From Tepidimonas sp. UBA997 (GTDB lineage: Bacteria; Pseudomonadota; Gammaproteobacteria; Burkholderiales; Burkholderiaceae_C), in contig DBAZ01000055.1 of the NCBI GenBank assembly GCA_002291945.1, positions 1 through 10,443 of the forward strand: a DNA stretch of 10,443 bases. The letters are read 5' to 3'. Shown here piece after piece: positions 1 through 6,515 of this stretch (positions within the stretch are counted from its first letter, which is position 1; every line of letters starts with the position of its first letter). The translations under genes and the position numbers were made by a program. The notes beneath the pieces were generated by a model. The model searched no databases. It worked only from the letters and a program-made list of their open reading frames with translations, and was not told the origin of the DNA.

Positions 1-873
1 GCGCGGGGGTTGGGGGGGGGCTGCGGGTTCTGTGGTGGATTCTGCGTTGGCTTTTGCGTTGGGCTCGACCAGCACGGTATGCGCCGGGTGTTCATGCACA
101 TAGGCTGTCTCTTCCATGGCACGCTCGCGTGCCGCCTGCTGGCCGATGCGCTGGTCTTCATCGGCCAGGCGGCGTTCACGCCAGCTTTGCCACCCATCGT
201 CGAGCCAGCGCCCGAGGGTTTCGGCGGTATGCGCCCAGGAAAACCGGAACACCCAGGCCAGCGCCACCACCAGCAAGGCAATCGCCACCAGCGCCGAGCC
301 GGTCAGGCCCAGCCAGTGGGCCACGCAGGGGCCCAAGGCACTGCCCAGAACACCGCCCGCTTCACCGGGCAGCAGAGCGTCCCAGCGGTGCAACCGGCTC
401 CACTCCAGCACGGTACTGGCCGCCATCAGCACCAGTGCCCCGAGCCAGAAACCGAGCCGCCGGACGGCCACACGCTCCCGCCACGGCAAGGCGGGGGCGG
501 CTATGGTGGCTATGGCGGCACCGTCGGCCGGAGCCAGCAGGGGCTGCTGCGGGCCACGGATCCAGCGCGCCAGTGCCACCAGCCAGGCACTGGCCCCGGC
601 CAGCCACAACCACCAGACCGACATACCCAGCAGGAAGTAACTCATGTCGGCCACCCAGGCACCCAGCCGCCCACCCCAGTTGGCGCTGGCCGCTCCCGCC
701 ACGCCCGAGGTGGACCAAGCCGCATCGTCCAGCGTGTGGGTAGCCAGGGCAAGCAGCCAGAAAACCAGCCCGGCCGCGCCGATCAACAGGGCAAACTCTT
801 GCGCGAAGCGCTTCAGGCCGCTCGGTGTACGGTGGGCGACGTCGTTATTGAGGGTGTTGAGGGAATAAGTCAT
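1..873 (-). CDS. ftsK: FtsK DNA translocase, N-terminal membrane part (partial)
   Basis: This is the N-terminal part of the cell-division DNA translocase FtsK, which sits at the septum and pumps chromosomal DNA during segregation. The 291 visible codons run off the left edge, so the linker and the C-terminal ATPase motor and gamma domains are missing. Four hydrophobic segments lie at about residues 27-45, 78-103, 140-157 and 180-209. The loop after the first reads HTLDDAAWSTSG, close to the family pattern LDPAWSTSG. The stretch LLPGEAGGVLG before segment 4 is also typical. From about residue 210 the protein is charged and then rich in Ala, Pro and Gln, as expected for the FtsK linker. The ATG at 871-873 has no clear Shine-Dalgarno sequence, but an N-terminus about 26 residues before the first membrane segment fits the family. 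It is divergent from trxB, a common neighbour pair in Burkholderiales. A run of nine C (coding strand) lies in the linker near the left edge. Confidence 0.92.
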   Translation of the reverse strand, partial: MTYSLNTLNNDVAHRTPSGLKRFAQEFALLIGAAGLVFWLLALATHTLDDAAWSTSGVAGAASANWGGRLGAWVADMSYFLLGMSVWWLWLAGASAWLVALARWIRGPQQPLLAPADGAAIATIAAPALPWRERVAVRRLGFWLGALVLMAASTVLEWSRLHRWDALLPGEAGGVLGSALGPCVAHWLGLTGSALVAIALLVVALAWVFRFSWAHTAETLGRWLDDGWQSWRERRLADEDQRIGQQAARERAMEETAYVHEHPAHTVLVEPNAKANAESTTEPAAPPQPPR

Positions 874-963
874 GGCACAGGGCGAAGCTTAACCCAGCGC
901 GGGCAGCCCGATGGGGCCTTTCATACAATCCGACACCAACCTGCAAACCTCAGAAAGCCTGCC
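874..963. promoter_or_regulatory. Divergent ftsK/trxB promoter region
   Basis: These 90 bases separate the two divergent start codons and must hold both promoters unless the genes are read from further away. On the plus strand TACAAT at 924-929 is a possible -10 element for trxB, but no good -35 hexamer lies 16-18 bases before it. No convincing promoter for ftsK is visible on the minus strand. Confidence 0.3.
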
Positions 964-1911
964 ATGAAACACGCCAAAGTCATGATACTCGGCTCCGGCC
1001 CCGCCGGCTACACCGCCGCCGTCTATGCCGCCCGGGCCAACCTCAACCCAGTGCTGATCACCGGCATGGCCCAGGGCGGCCAGCTCATGACCACGACCGA
1101 GGTGGACAACTGGCCTGCCGACGTGCATGGCGTGCAAGGCCCTGATCTGATGCAGCGCTTTCTGGAACATGCCGAGCGCTTCCAGACCAACATCGTGTTC
1201 GACCACATCAGCGCAGTGGACCTGTCCCAACGCCCCTACACTTTGACCGGCGACAGTGGCAGCTACACCTGCGACAGCCTGATCATCGCCACCGGGGCCT
1301 CGGCCAAGTACCTCGGTCTGCCCTCGGAAGCCGCCTTCATGGGCAAGGGCGTGAGCGGCTGCGCCACGTGCGACGGCTTTTTCTACCGCGGCCAGCCGGT
1401 GTGCGTGATCGGCGGCGGCAACACCGCCGTCGAAGAGGCCCTCTACCTGAGCAACATCGCCAGCAAGGTGACGCTGGTGCACCGCCGCGACACCTTCCGC
1501 GCCGAAGCCATCATGATCGACAAACTCATGGGCAAGGTGCAGGAAGGCAAGATCGAACTCAAACTCTTCCATGTGCTCGACGAAGTGCTGGGCGACGCCA
1601 AGGGCGTCAACGGCGTCCGCGTGAAAAGCGTGCAGACCGGTGCCACCGAGGAGATTGCGCTGCAGGGCTGCTTCATCGCCATCGGCCACAGCCCCAACAC
1701 CGAGATTTTCAAGGGCCAGCTCGACATGCACGACGGCTACCTCGTGACCCAAGGCGGCCAGAACGGCTTTGCCACCCAGACCAGCGTGCCGGGCGTGTTC
1801 GCCGCCGGCGACGTACAGGACCACATCTACCGCCAGGCCATTACCAGCGCAGGCACCGGTTGCATGGCAGCTCTGGACGCGCAGCGGTTTTTGGAGCAGC
1901 AGGCGAGGTGA
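964..1911 (+). CDS. trxB: Thioredoxin reductase (NADPH), TrxB
   Basis: Cytosolic flavoenzyme that passes electrons from NADPH through FAD and a redox disulfide to thioredoxin. The 315-residue product has the usual length. Visible motifs, in order: FAD-binding GSGPAG at residues 10-15; the redox-active pair C133-A-T-C136 followed by DGFFYRG; the second nucleotide fold GGGNTA starting at residue 150; HRRDTFRA at 173-180, whose arginines bind the 2'-phosphate of NADPH; and the C-terminal FAD motif GDVQD with AITSAGTGC after it. The ATG at 964 is chosen because the protein then starts directly at the first beta strand (MKHAKVMILG). The open frame extends far upstream, but that part is antisense to ftsK and has no homology. 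The Shine-Dalgarno sequence is weak. The TetR gene follows after 50 bases. Confidence 0.97.
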   Translation: MKHAKVMILGSGPAGYTAAVYAARANLNPVLITGMAQGGQLMTTTEVDNWPADVHGVQGPDLMQRFLEHAERFQTNIVFDHISAVDLSQRPYTLTGDSGSYTCDSLIIATGASAKYLGLPSEAAFMGKGVSGCATCDGFFYRGQPVCVIGGGNTAVEEALYLSNIASKVTLVHRRDTFRAEAIMIDKLMGKVQEGKIELKLFHVLDEVLGDAKGVNGVRVKSVQTGATEEIALQGCFIAIGHSPNTEIFKGQLDMHDGYLVTQGGQNGFATQTSVPGVFAAGDVQDHIYRQAITSAGTGCMAALDAQRFLEQQAR

Positions 1912-1949
1912 GCAGGTGGGCTGCGGTGAGCGGCCTGCCCAGCAGCCTC

Positions 1950-1955
1950 TATACT
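1950..1955 (+). promoter_or_regulatory. Possible -10 element of the TetR gene
   Basis: TATACT matches the sigma-70 -10 consensus at five of six positions and ends 6 bases before the ATG at 1962. No good -35 element is seen at the right distance (around 1927-1932). If it is used, transcription would start at or next to the start codon. Confidence 0.3.
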
Positions 1956-1961
1956 CAAGCA

Positions 1962-2654
1962 ATGGACCAGATAGTACATTCCATCGACGAACCGTCTCGA
2001 CCATCGCCGCCTGCCAAGGCCCGGGCAGGTTCGCGCACCAACGACCCCGAGCGCACCATGGCCAACATCCTGGAGGTAGCGACGCACGAATTTTCTGAGA
2101 AGGGTCTGGCTGGTTCGCGCATCGACGATATCGCCGCCGCTACGCACACCAGCAAGCGGATGATCTATTACTACTTTGGCAGCAAGGAAGGCCTTTATTT
2201 GGCCGTCCTGGAAGAGAGCTACCGACGTATGCGCTCCAAGGAATCGGCGCTGCATCTCGAGGACTTGCCCCCTGAGGAAGCCCTGCGTCGGCTGGTCGCT
2301 TACACATTTGACCACCACCTCAGCAACGAGCCCTTTATCCGCCTGGTCATGTCCGAGAACATTCATCGCGGACAGTACCTTGCTCAGAGCCGATTCATCC
2401 AGGATCTCAACGTCCCTGCGATTTCGGCCATCGAGCAACTGTATGAACGCGGTGTAGCGATGGGCGCATTCCGGCACGGGCTGCAACCGCTGGACATCCA
2501 CTGGATGATCTCGGCCCTGGCAGTCTTCAACGTGTCGAATCGTCATACCTTCGACATCATCTTCAAGGACAACAGCCAGTCACTTGAGGCCATCGCTCAT
2601 CGACGAGCCACTGTCGTGGACATGTTAGTCCGCTTCCTCCGCACAGCAGACTGA
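1962..2654 (+). CDS. TetR/AcrR-family transcriptional regulator, likely repressor of the downstream operon
   Basis: A 230-residue protein with an N-terminal TetR DNA-binding domain at about residues 33-80. The segment from I54 (IDDIAAATHTSKRMIYYYF) is the helix-turn-helix with the family's typical YYYF-x-SKEGL ending. The C-terminal part is helical and would bind ligand and form the dimer; its ligand cannot be read from the sequence. Position directly before, and in the same direction as, a TRAP transport and hydroaromatic catabolic operon suggests it controls that operon, with a pathway compound as inducer (inference). A perfect palindrome at 2709-2722 is the probable operator. The ATG at 1962 gives an extra 30-residue hydrophilic tail before the domain. 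It has no Shine-Dalgarno sequence, but a TATACT hexamer ends 6 bases before it, so the transcript may be leaderless. An in-frame ATG at 2058 would cut into helix 1 and is less likely. Confidence 0.92.
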   Translation: MDQIVHSIDEPSRPSPPAKARAGSRTNDPERTMANILEVATHEFSEKGLAGSRIDDIAAATHTSKRMIYYYFGSKEGLYLAVLEESYRRMRSKESALHLEDLPPEEALRRLVAYTFDHHLSNEPFIRLVMSENIHRGQYLAQSRFIQDLNVPAISAIEQLYERGVAMGAFRHGLQPLDIHWMISALAVFNVSNRHTFDIIFKDNSQSLEAIAHRRATVVDMLVRFLRTAD

Positions 2655-2673
2655 CGCCCCCACTCCGGCGCCC

Positions 2674-2693
2674 AACCCGTCAGGGTGCGGGTT
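2674..2693 (+). terminator. Weak hairpin after the TetR gene
   Basis: AACCCG at 2674-2679 pairs with CGGGTT at 2688-2693 across an 8-base loop. It lies 20 bases after the TetR stop codon. The following bases are only moderately T-rich and include a CCCC break, so termination would be partial at best. Confidence 0.35.
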
Positions 2694-2708
2694 TACCCCT
2701 ATTTTAAA

Positions 2709-2729
2709 ACTAACAGGTTAGTACATAAT
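2709..2729 (+). promoter_or_regulatory. Operator palindrome plus -10 element of the TRAP/shikimate operon
   Basis: ACTAACAGGTTAGT at 2709-2722 is a perfect inverted repeat with 6-base arms and a 2-base centre, the size and form expected for a TetR-family operator. It is followed at once by CATAAT (2724-2729), a good -10 hexamer 20 bases before the first start codon. The palindrome would occupy the -10 to -35 spacer, so a bound repressor would block RNA polymerase. No good -35 is seen 17 bases upstream of the -10. Assignment to the adjacent TetR protein is inference. Confidence 0.65.
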
Positions 2730-2749
2730 CGCCCTCCAAGGAGTTGCCT

Positions 2750-3307
2750 ATGCTCAATGCCCTATTCGACCGTTACTGCCAATTGCTGTCCATCATCATG
2801 GTGGCTTTTTTAGCATTGATGGTGGTCATGGTGTTTGGGAATGTCGTTTTGCGATACGGTTTCAACTCAGGCATTACCGCTTCTGAAGAGCTCTCGCGCT
2901 GGCTCTTTTTATGGGTCATTTTTCTGGGTGCGACGGTCGCCATACGTGAGCGTTTGCACATGGGTGTGGACATGCTGGTCGAGATGCTGCCTCCATGGCC
3001 TCAGAAAGCGTGCCTGCTCATCGGTCACGGATGCATGCTGTGGGTCACATGGCTGATGCTGCACGGCAGCGTGCAACTGATGCAGATGAACTGGGACATT
3101 GAGGCACCCGTCACGGGTCTGTCGCAAGGTTGGTTCTACGCATCGGGCGTGGTTTTTGCCGCATCCACGGCTCTGATGCTGGCTGTGGACACTTGGCGCA
3201 TTGCCACCGGCCAGCTCACCCCGCGGGGGATGCAACTCCTCCCAGACGTTGATCCAAGCGACGCCACCACGCCCCCAACCGAAAAATCTGACAACCGACC
3301 ATCATGA
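2750..3307 (+). CDS. dctQ: TRAP transporter small permease subunit (DctQ family)
   Basis: Small membrane subunit of a tripartite ATP-independent periplasmic (TRAP) transporter, which uses the sodium or proton gradient to import organic acids delivered by a periplasmic binding protein. The 185-residue product has four hydrophobic segments at about residues 14-34, 51-66, 87-105 and 128-150. It also carries the family signature FGNVVLRY...SEELSRWLFLW...LGA followed by ERLHMGVDML. The start is ATG 2750, with AAGGAG at 2738-2743 and a 6-base spacer; the in-frame TTG at 2744 touches the ribosome site and is rejected. The C-terminal 30 residues are a hydrophilic tail. The stop overlaps the next start as ATGA. 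The symbol is the family name only; the substrate is not shown to be a dicarboxylate. Confidence 0.93.
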   Translation: MLNALFDRYCQLLSIIMVAFLALMVVMVFGNVVLRYGFNSGITASEELSRWLFLWVIFLGATVAIRERLHMGVDMLVEMLPPWPQKACLLIGHGCMLWVTWLMLHGSVQLMQMNWDIEAPVTGLSQGWFYASGVVFAASTALMLAVDTWRIATGQLTPRGMQLLPDVDPSDATTPPTEKSDNRPS

Positions 3308-4584
3308 CCCTGCTGATCTTCATTGGCTCACTGATCGCAGCGATTGCGCTGGGCATTCCCATTGCCTATTCGCTGCTGCTGTCGGGCATGGCCTTGATGT
3401 GGCATCTGGACCTATTTGACGCTCAAATTCTCGCTCAAACGGTCCTCGAAGGGGCCAACAGCTTTCCGCTACTGGCCGTACCCTTTTTCATGCTCGCTGG
3501 CGAAATCATGAACGCCGGAGGAATGTCCAAGCGCATCATCAACCTCGCCCTGACTTTGGTGGGTCACGTGCGCGGAGGGCTAGGCTTCGTGACCATCATC
3601 GCCGCAGTCCTGCTGGCTTCTCTTTCTGGCTCGGCCGTGGCTGATACCGCCGCTCTGGCTGCCCTGCTTTTGCCCATGATGGTCAAAGCAGGCCATGACA
3701 AGGCTCGCGCGGGGGGGCTCGTGGCGTCCGGAGGCATCATTGCACCGATCATCCCGCCCTCGATTCCGTTCGTGATTTTTGGAGTCGCAGCCAACGTTTC
3801 GATCGGCCAATTGTTCATTGCGGGCATCGTACCCGGCCTCCTGATGGCCATCGCGATTGCCATTACCTGGTGGATCGTTGCGCGCAACGAAGGTGTCGTT
3901 CCACGGCCCAAAGTCAGCTCAGCGGAGCGCTGGAAGGCGCTGCGAGAATCGACCTGGGCGCTGATGCTGCCCGTGATTGTGCTGGTCGGCCTGAGGATGG
4001 GGATATTCACACCGACTGAAGCCGCAGTGGTTGCCGCCGTTTATGCATTGTTCGTTTCCACGGTGGTGTACCGGGAAATGCAACTTCGTCAGCTCTACCA
4101 CGTATTTGTCAATGCCTCTAAAACCACGGCCATCATCATGTTCCTGGTGGCCGCCGCCTCAATGAGTGCCTGGCTCATCACCGTAGCGAATCTGCCTGGA
4201 CAATTGATCGAGCTCCTGCAGCCATTCATGGACAACCCGATGCTGCTGCTCCTGATGATCATGCTGCTGCTGCTCGTGATCGGTACGGTGATGGACATCA
4301 CCCCCACGATTCTGATCATGGCGCCTGTCCTGATGCCCGTTGTCAGGGCTGCAGGCATTGATCCCGTGTATTTCGGCGTCCTGTTCGTCATGGTCGGCGC
4401 CATTGGCCTCATCACGCCCCCGGTAGGCACGGTGCTGAACGTGGTCGCCGGCGTGGGACGCATGAAGATACAGCAAGTGGCCAGAGGGGTATGGCCTTTC
4501 CTGCTCGCTCAGATACTGGTCGTCTTGCTGCTGGTGGTGTTCCCGCAGATAGTGATCGTGCCGTACCGCTGGATGTTTTTCTAA
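3304..4584 (+). CDS. dctM: TRAP transporter large permease subunit (DctM family)
   Basis: The main translocation subunit of the TRAP transporter, 426 residues, of normal family length and strongly hydrophobic throughout (about 12 membrane segments). Recognisable family stretches are LPMMVKAG, ASGGIIAPIIPPSIPFVIFG followed by GQLFIAGIVPG, the FTPTEAA motif in the middle, and MDITPTILIMAPVLMPV with GLITPPVGTVLNV near the end. The GGIIAPIIPPS and TPPVG regions are the paired helical hairpins that in this ion-transporter superfamily form the substrate and cation sites. Its ATG overlaps the small-permease stop by 4 bases and has no good ribosome site of its own, so translational coupling is likely. 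The gene order Q-M-P differs from the common P-Q-M order. Confidence 0.96.
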   Translation: MTLLIFIGSLIAAIALGIPIAYSLLLSGMALMWHLDLFDAQILAQTVLEGANSFPLLAVPFFMLAGEIMNAGGMSKRIINLALTLVGHVRGGLGFVTIIAAVLLASLSGSAVADTAALAALLLPMMVKAGHDKARAGGLVASGGIIAPIIPPSIPFVIFGVAANVSIGQLFIAGIVPGLLMAIAIAITWWIVARNEGVVPRPKVSSAERWKALRESTWALMLPVIVLVGLRMGIFTPTEAAVVAAVYALFVSTVVYREMQLRQLYHVFVNASKTTAIIMFLVAAASMSAWLITVANLPGQLIELLQPFMDNPMLLLLMIMLLLLVIGTVMDITPTILIMAPVLMPVVRAAGIDPVYFGVLFVMVGAIGLITPPVGTVLNVVAGVGRMKIQQVARGVWPFLLAQILVVLLLVVFPQIVIVPYRWMFF

Positions 4585-4594
4585 CCCCAAGATC

Positions 4595-4621
4595 CCGAAG
4601 GTGTTGGGCACGCCACCTCGG
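4595..4621 (+). other. Intercistronic hairpin between dctM and dctP
   Basis: CCG-A-AGGTG (4595-4603) pairs with CACCTCGG (4614-4621) as an 8-bp stem with one bulged A and a 10-base loop. It lies in the 82-base gap between the large permease and the binding-protein gene. A T7 tract follows, but about 25 bases later, so it is not a normal terminator. It could be an RNA-stabilising or processing element that raises binding-protein output. Confidence 0.35.
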
Positions 4622-4666
4622 TTCTCTTCAAAGCTTGCGTCCCACATTTTTTTGACTGGAGACAAC

Positions 4667-5665
4667 ATGAAACGGCTTTTCCTCAAGACGATGGTGGCAG
4701 CGGGCGCAGTGGCTGCGGTGGGCATATCAACAGCCCGTACACGGACGATCAAGTTCGCGAACCAGAATGCCCAGGGGCATCCGATTATCATGGGCATGGA
4801 AAGGTTTGCCGAGTTGGTTGGCGCACGGTCGGGAGGCCGACTTCAGGTCAACGTATTCCCCGGAGGCGCGCTGGGCAACGACCAGGCCAACGTGACCGCT
4901 CTGCGGTCGGGCACCCTGGAGATGGCATCCATGAACTCGGGCATTTTTGCCAGCTTGGTCAAGGAATTCGCCATTTACGACTTTCCATTCATGTTCGCCA
5001 ACCCCAGAGAGGCCGAGGCGGTGGTCGATGGTGCGTTTGGCAAGTCCCTGCACACCCGACTGGAAGAGCGCGGCCTTGTGGGCCTGTCTTATTACGAACT
5101 GGGCTTCCGACACATCACCAACAGCCGCAGACCCATCAACCGGGTCGAAGACATTGCCGGCCTGAAACTTCGCGTCATCCCCAACCCCATCAACGTCGAC
5201 TGGGTCAATGCGCTGGGAGCCAACCCCACACCGCTGCCTTTCCCGGAACTTTACGCTGCGCTTGAAAAACGGGCCGTGGATGGACAGGAAAACCCGATAG
5301 CCACCATCTATGGTGCGAAGCTGTTCGAGGTCCAGCGGCACCTGGCACTCACCTACCACCAGTACAACCCGCAATCGGTGGTGATCAGCAAGCGGTTCTG
5401 GGACTCCCTGAATGCCGAAGACAAAAAGATCATTCAGGATGCAGCCCAAGAATCGGCGGTGTTCCAGCGGCAGCAAGCCCGCACCACGGTGGGCAGCACA
5501 CTGGACAAACTCAGGAGCGCCAACATGCAGGTCACCGAACTCCCGCCGACAGAAATCGCGAAGATGCGTGAACTGATGCGACCTGTGATCGCCAAGCACT
5601 CGGCTGCCGTGGGTGAAACCACGGTAAGCGCCGTGATGACCGAACTTGAAAAACTGCGTCGGTGA
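4667..5665 (+). CDS. dctP: TRAP transporter periplasmic solute-binding protein (DctP family)
   Basis: Secreted binding protein that captures the substrate in the periplasm and delivers it to the QM permease. 332 residues, normal for the family. Residues 1 to about 23 form a signal peptide: MKRLFLK, a short hydrophobic core and a probable cleavage after STA. The family's core is clear: HP...ME.FAE at the start, the VFPGGALGND stretch, and GLKLRVIPNPI, where R169 corresponds to the conserved arginine that holds the substrate carboxylate. LPFPELYAAL with AVDGQENP follows. This supports a carboxylate substrate, but does not say which; shikimate or quinate is inferred from the downstream enzymes. 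GGAG at 4658-4661 with a 5-base spacer fixes the ATG at 4667. The next gene starts 7 bases after its stop. Confidence 0.94.
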   Translation: MKRLFLKTMVAAGAVAAVGISTARTRTIKFANQNAQGHPIIMGMERFAELVGARSGGRLQVNVFPGGALGNDQANVTALRSGTLEMASMNSGIFASLVKEFAIYDFPFMFANPREAEAVVDGAFGKSLHTRLEERGLVGLSYYELGFRHITNSRRPINRVEDIAGLKLRVIPNPINVDWVNALGANPTPLPFPELYAALEKRAVDGQENPIATIYGAKLFEVQRHLALTYHQYNPQSVVISKRFWDSLNAEDKKIIQDAAQESAVFQRQQARTTVGSTLDKLRSANMQVTELPPTEIAKMRELMRPVIAKHSAAVGETTVSAVMTELEKLRR

Positions 5666-5672
5666 TGCACCC

Positions 5673-6506
5673 ATGATCAACGGCGAGACGCAGATCATCG
5701 CGCACATTGGCTATCCGACGCACAGCTTCAAAGCGCCGATGATCTATAACCCGTACTTTGAGGCATCGGGCATCAATACCATCGTGGTGCCCATGAGCTG
5801 CAAGACAGCGCCCTACCCGGGCCTGCTCCACAGCTTGTTCTCGCTCGACAATCTCCGTGGAGCGCTGATCACCATGCCCCACAAGATGGTGACAGCGGGG
5901 CTTGTCGACGAGATCTCACCGACGGCACGAGTCGCGGGCGCCTGCAACGCCGTCAGGCGTGCCGCCGACGGGCGGCTCGTTGGGGATCACTTTGACGGGG
6001 AAGGCTTTGTGCGTGGGATCAAGCGCAAGGGCCTCTCACTCAAGGGGGCCAGCGCTCTGGTGGTGGGCTGTGGCGGGGTGGGATCGGCCATCGCCGCATC
6101 GCTCGCTGCTGCAGGCGTCCACAAACTCACGCTCGATGATGTGCAACCGTCCGTCGTCGAGGCGCTCGCCGGGCGGATCAAGACTCAACACCCGTCCATC
6201 TCCCTGGTTTTGCACTCCCGTGACCCCCAAGGTTGCGATCTGGTCGTCAACGCCACGCCACTGGGCATGAACGAAGGCGACCCGCTTCCCATCGACATGA
6301 ACCGGCTATCTCCTCAGACCTTCGTGGGTGAGGTGGTCATGCGACGTGAAATGACCGCATTTTTGATCGCAGCCCAGGCGCGAGGCTGCCCTATCCAGGT
6401 CGGCGTGGACATGTTGTTTGAGCAGATCCCCGCCTACCTGGAATTCTTCGAATACCCCAGCACCACGGCGGAGCATCTGAGATCCCTGGCTCGCCTCAGT
6501 TACTGA
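5673..6506 (+). CDS. AroE-like shikimate/quinate dehydrogenase, probably catabolic
   Basis: 277-residue member of the shikimate dehydrogenase family, which interconverts shikimate and 3-dehydroshikimate. The N-terminal domain has the catalytic lysine in MPHK (K71), GACNAV, and the partner aspartate D108 in FDGEG. The C-terminal Rossmann fold starts at GCGGVGSAIA and is followed by NATPLGM, then GVDMLFEQ. Two features differ from biosynthetic AroE. The usual HSxSP substrate-binding stretch reads HSFKAP. The NADP-binding NRT after the second Rossmann strand is replaced by D155-D156, which suggests NAD. Both fit an oxidising, catabolic enzyme for shikimate, quinate or a relative, and resemble the divergent AroE-like proteins found next to transporters in proteobacteria. 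The start at ATG 5673 uses GGTGA at 5661-5665, which overlaps the dctP stop; an upstream in-frame TTG (5646) lies inside dctP and is less likely. Cofactor and substrate are inference. Confidence 0.87.
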   Translation: MINGETQIIAHIGYPTHSFKAPMIYNPYFEASGINTIVVPMSCKTAPYPGLLHSLFSLDNLRGALITMPHKMVTAGLVDEISPTARVAGACNAVRRAADGRLVGDHFDGEGFVRGIKRKGLSLKGASALVVGCGGVGSAIAASLAAAGVHKLTLDDVQPSVVEALAGRIKTQHPSISLVLHSRDPQGCDLVVNATPLGMNEGDPLPIDMNRLSPQTFVGEVVMRREMTAFLIAAQARGCPIQVGVDMLFEQIPAYLEFFEYPSTTAEHLRSLARLSY

Positions 6507-6515
6507 GAATCCACC

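Noticed and set aside
10..963. Open frame fused upstream of trxB, as a 318-residue N-terminal extension
   Set aside because: It is antisense to ftsK and has low-complexity content; TrxB begins naturally at ATG 964 with its first FAD-binding strand.
1912..1947. Inverted repeat GGCTGC/GCAGCC after trxB as a terminator
   Set aside because: The stem is 6 bp with a 17-base loop and no T tract; competing pairings are equally good.
1368..1961. Upstream extension of the TetR frame into trxB
   Set aside because: The translation is Arg/Pro/His-rich shadow sequence inside trxB; the TetR domain needs only the ATG at 1962.
889..2004. Long minus-strand open frame opposite trxB
   Set aside because: It is the complement of a clear trxB sequence in a GC-rich genome and has no recognisable domain.
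4159..4797. Minus-strand 212-codon frame across dctM and dctP
   Set aside because: It lies antisense to two clear transporter genes and is a His/Gln-rich shadow.
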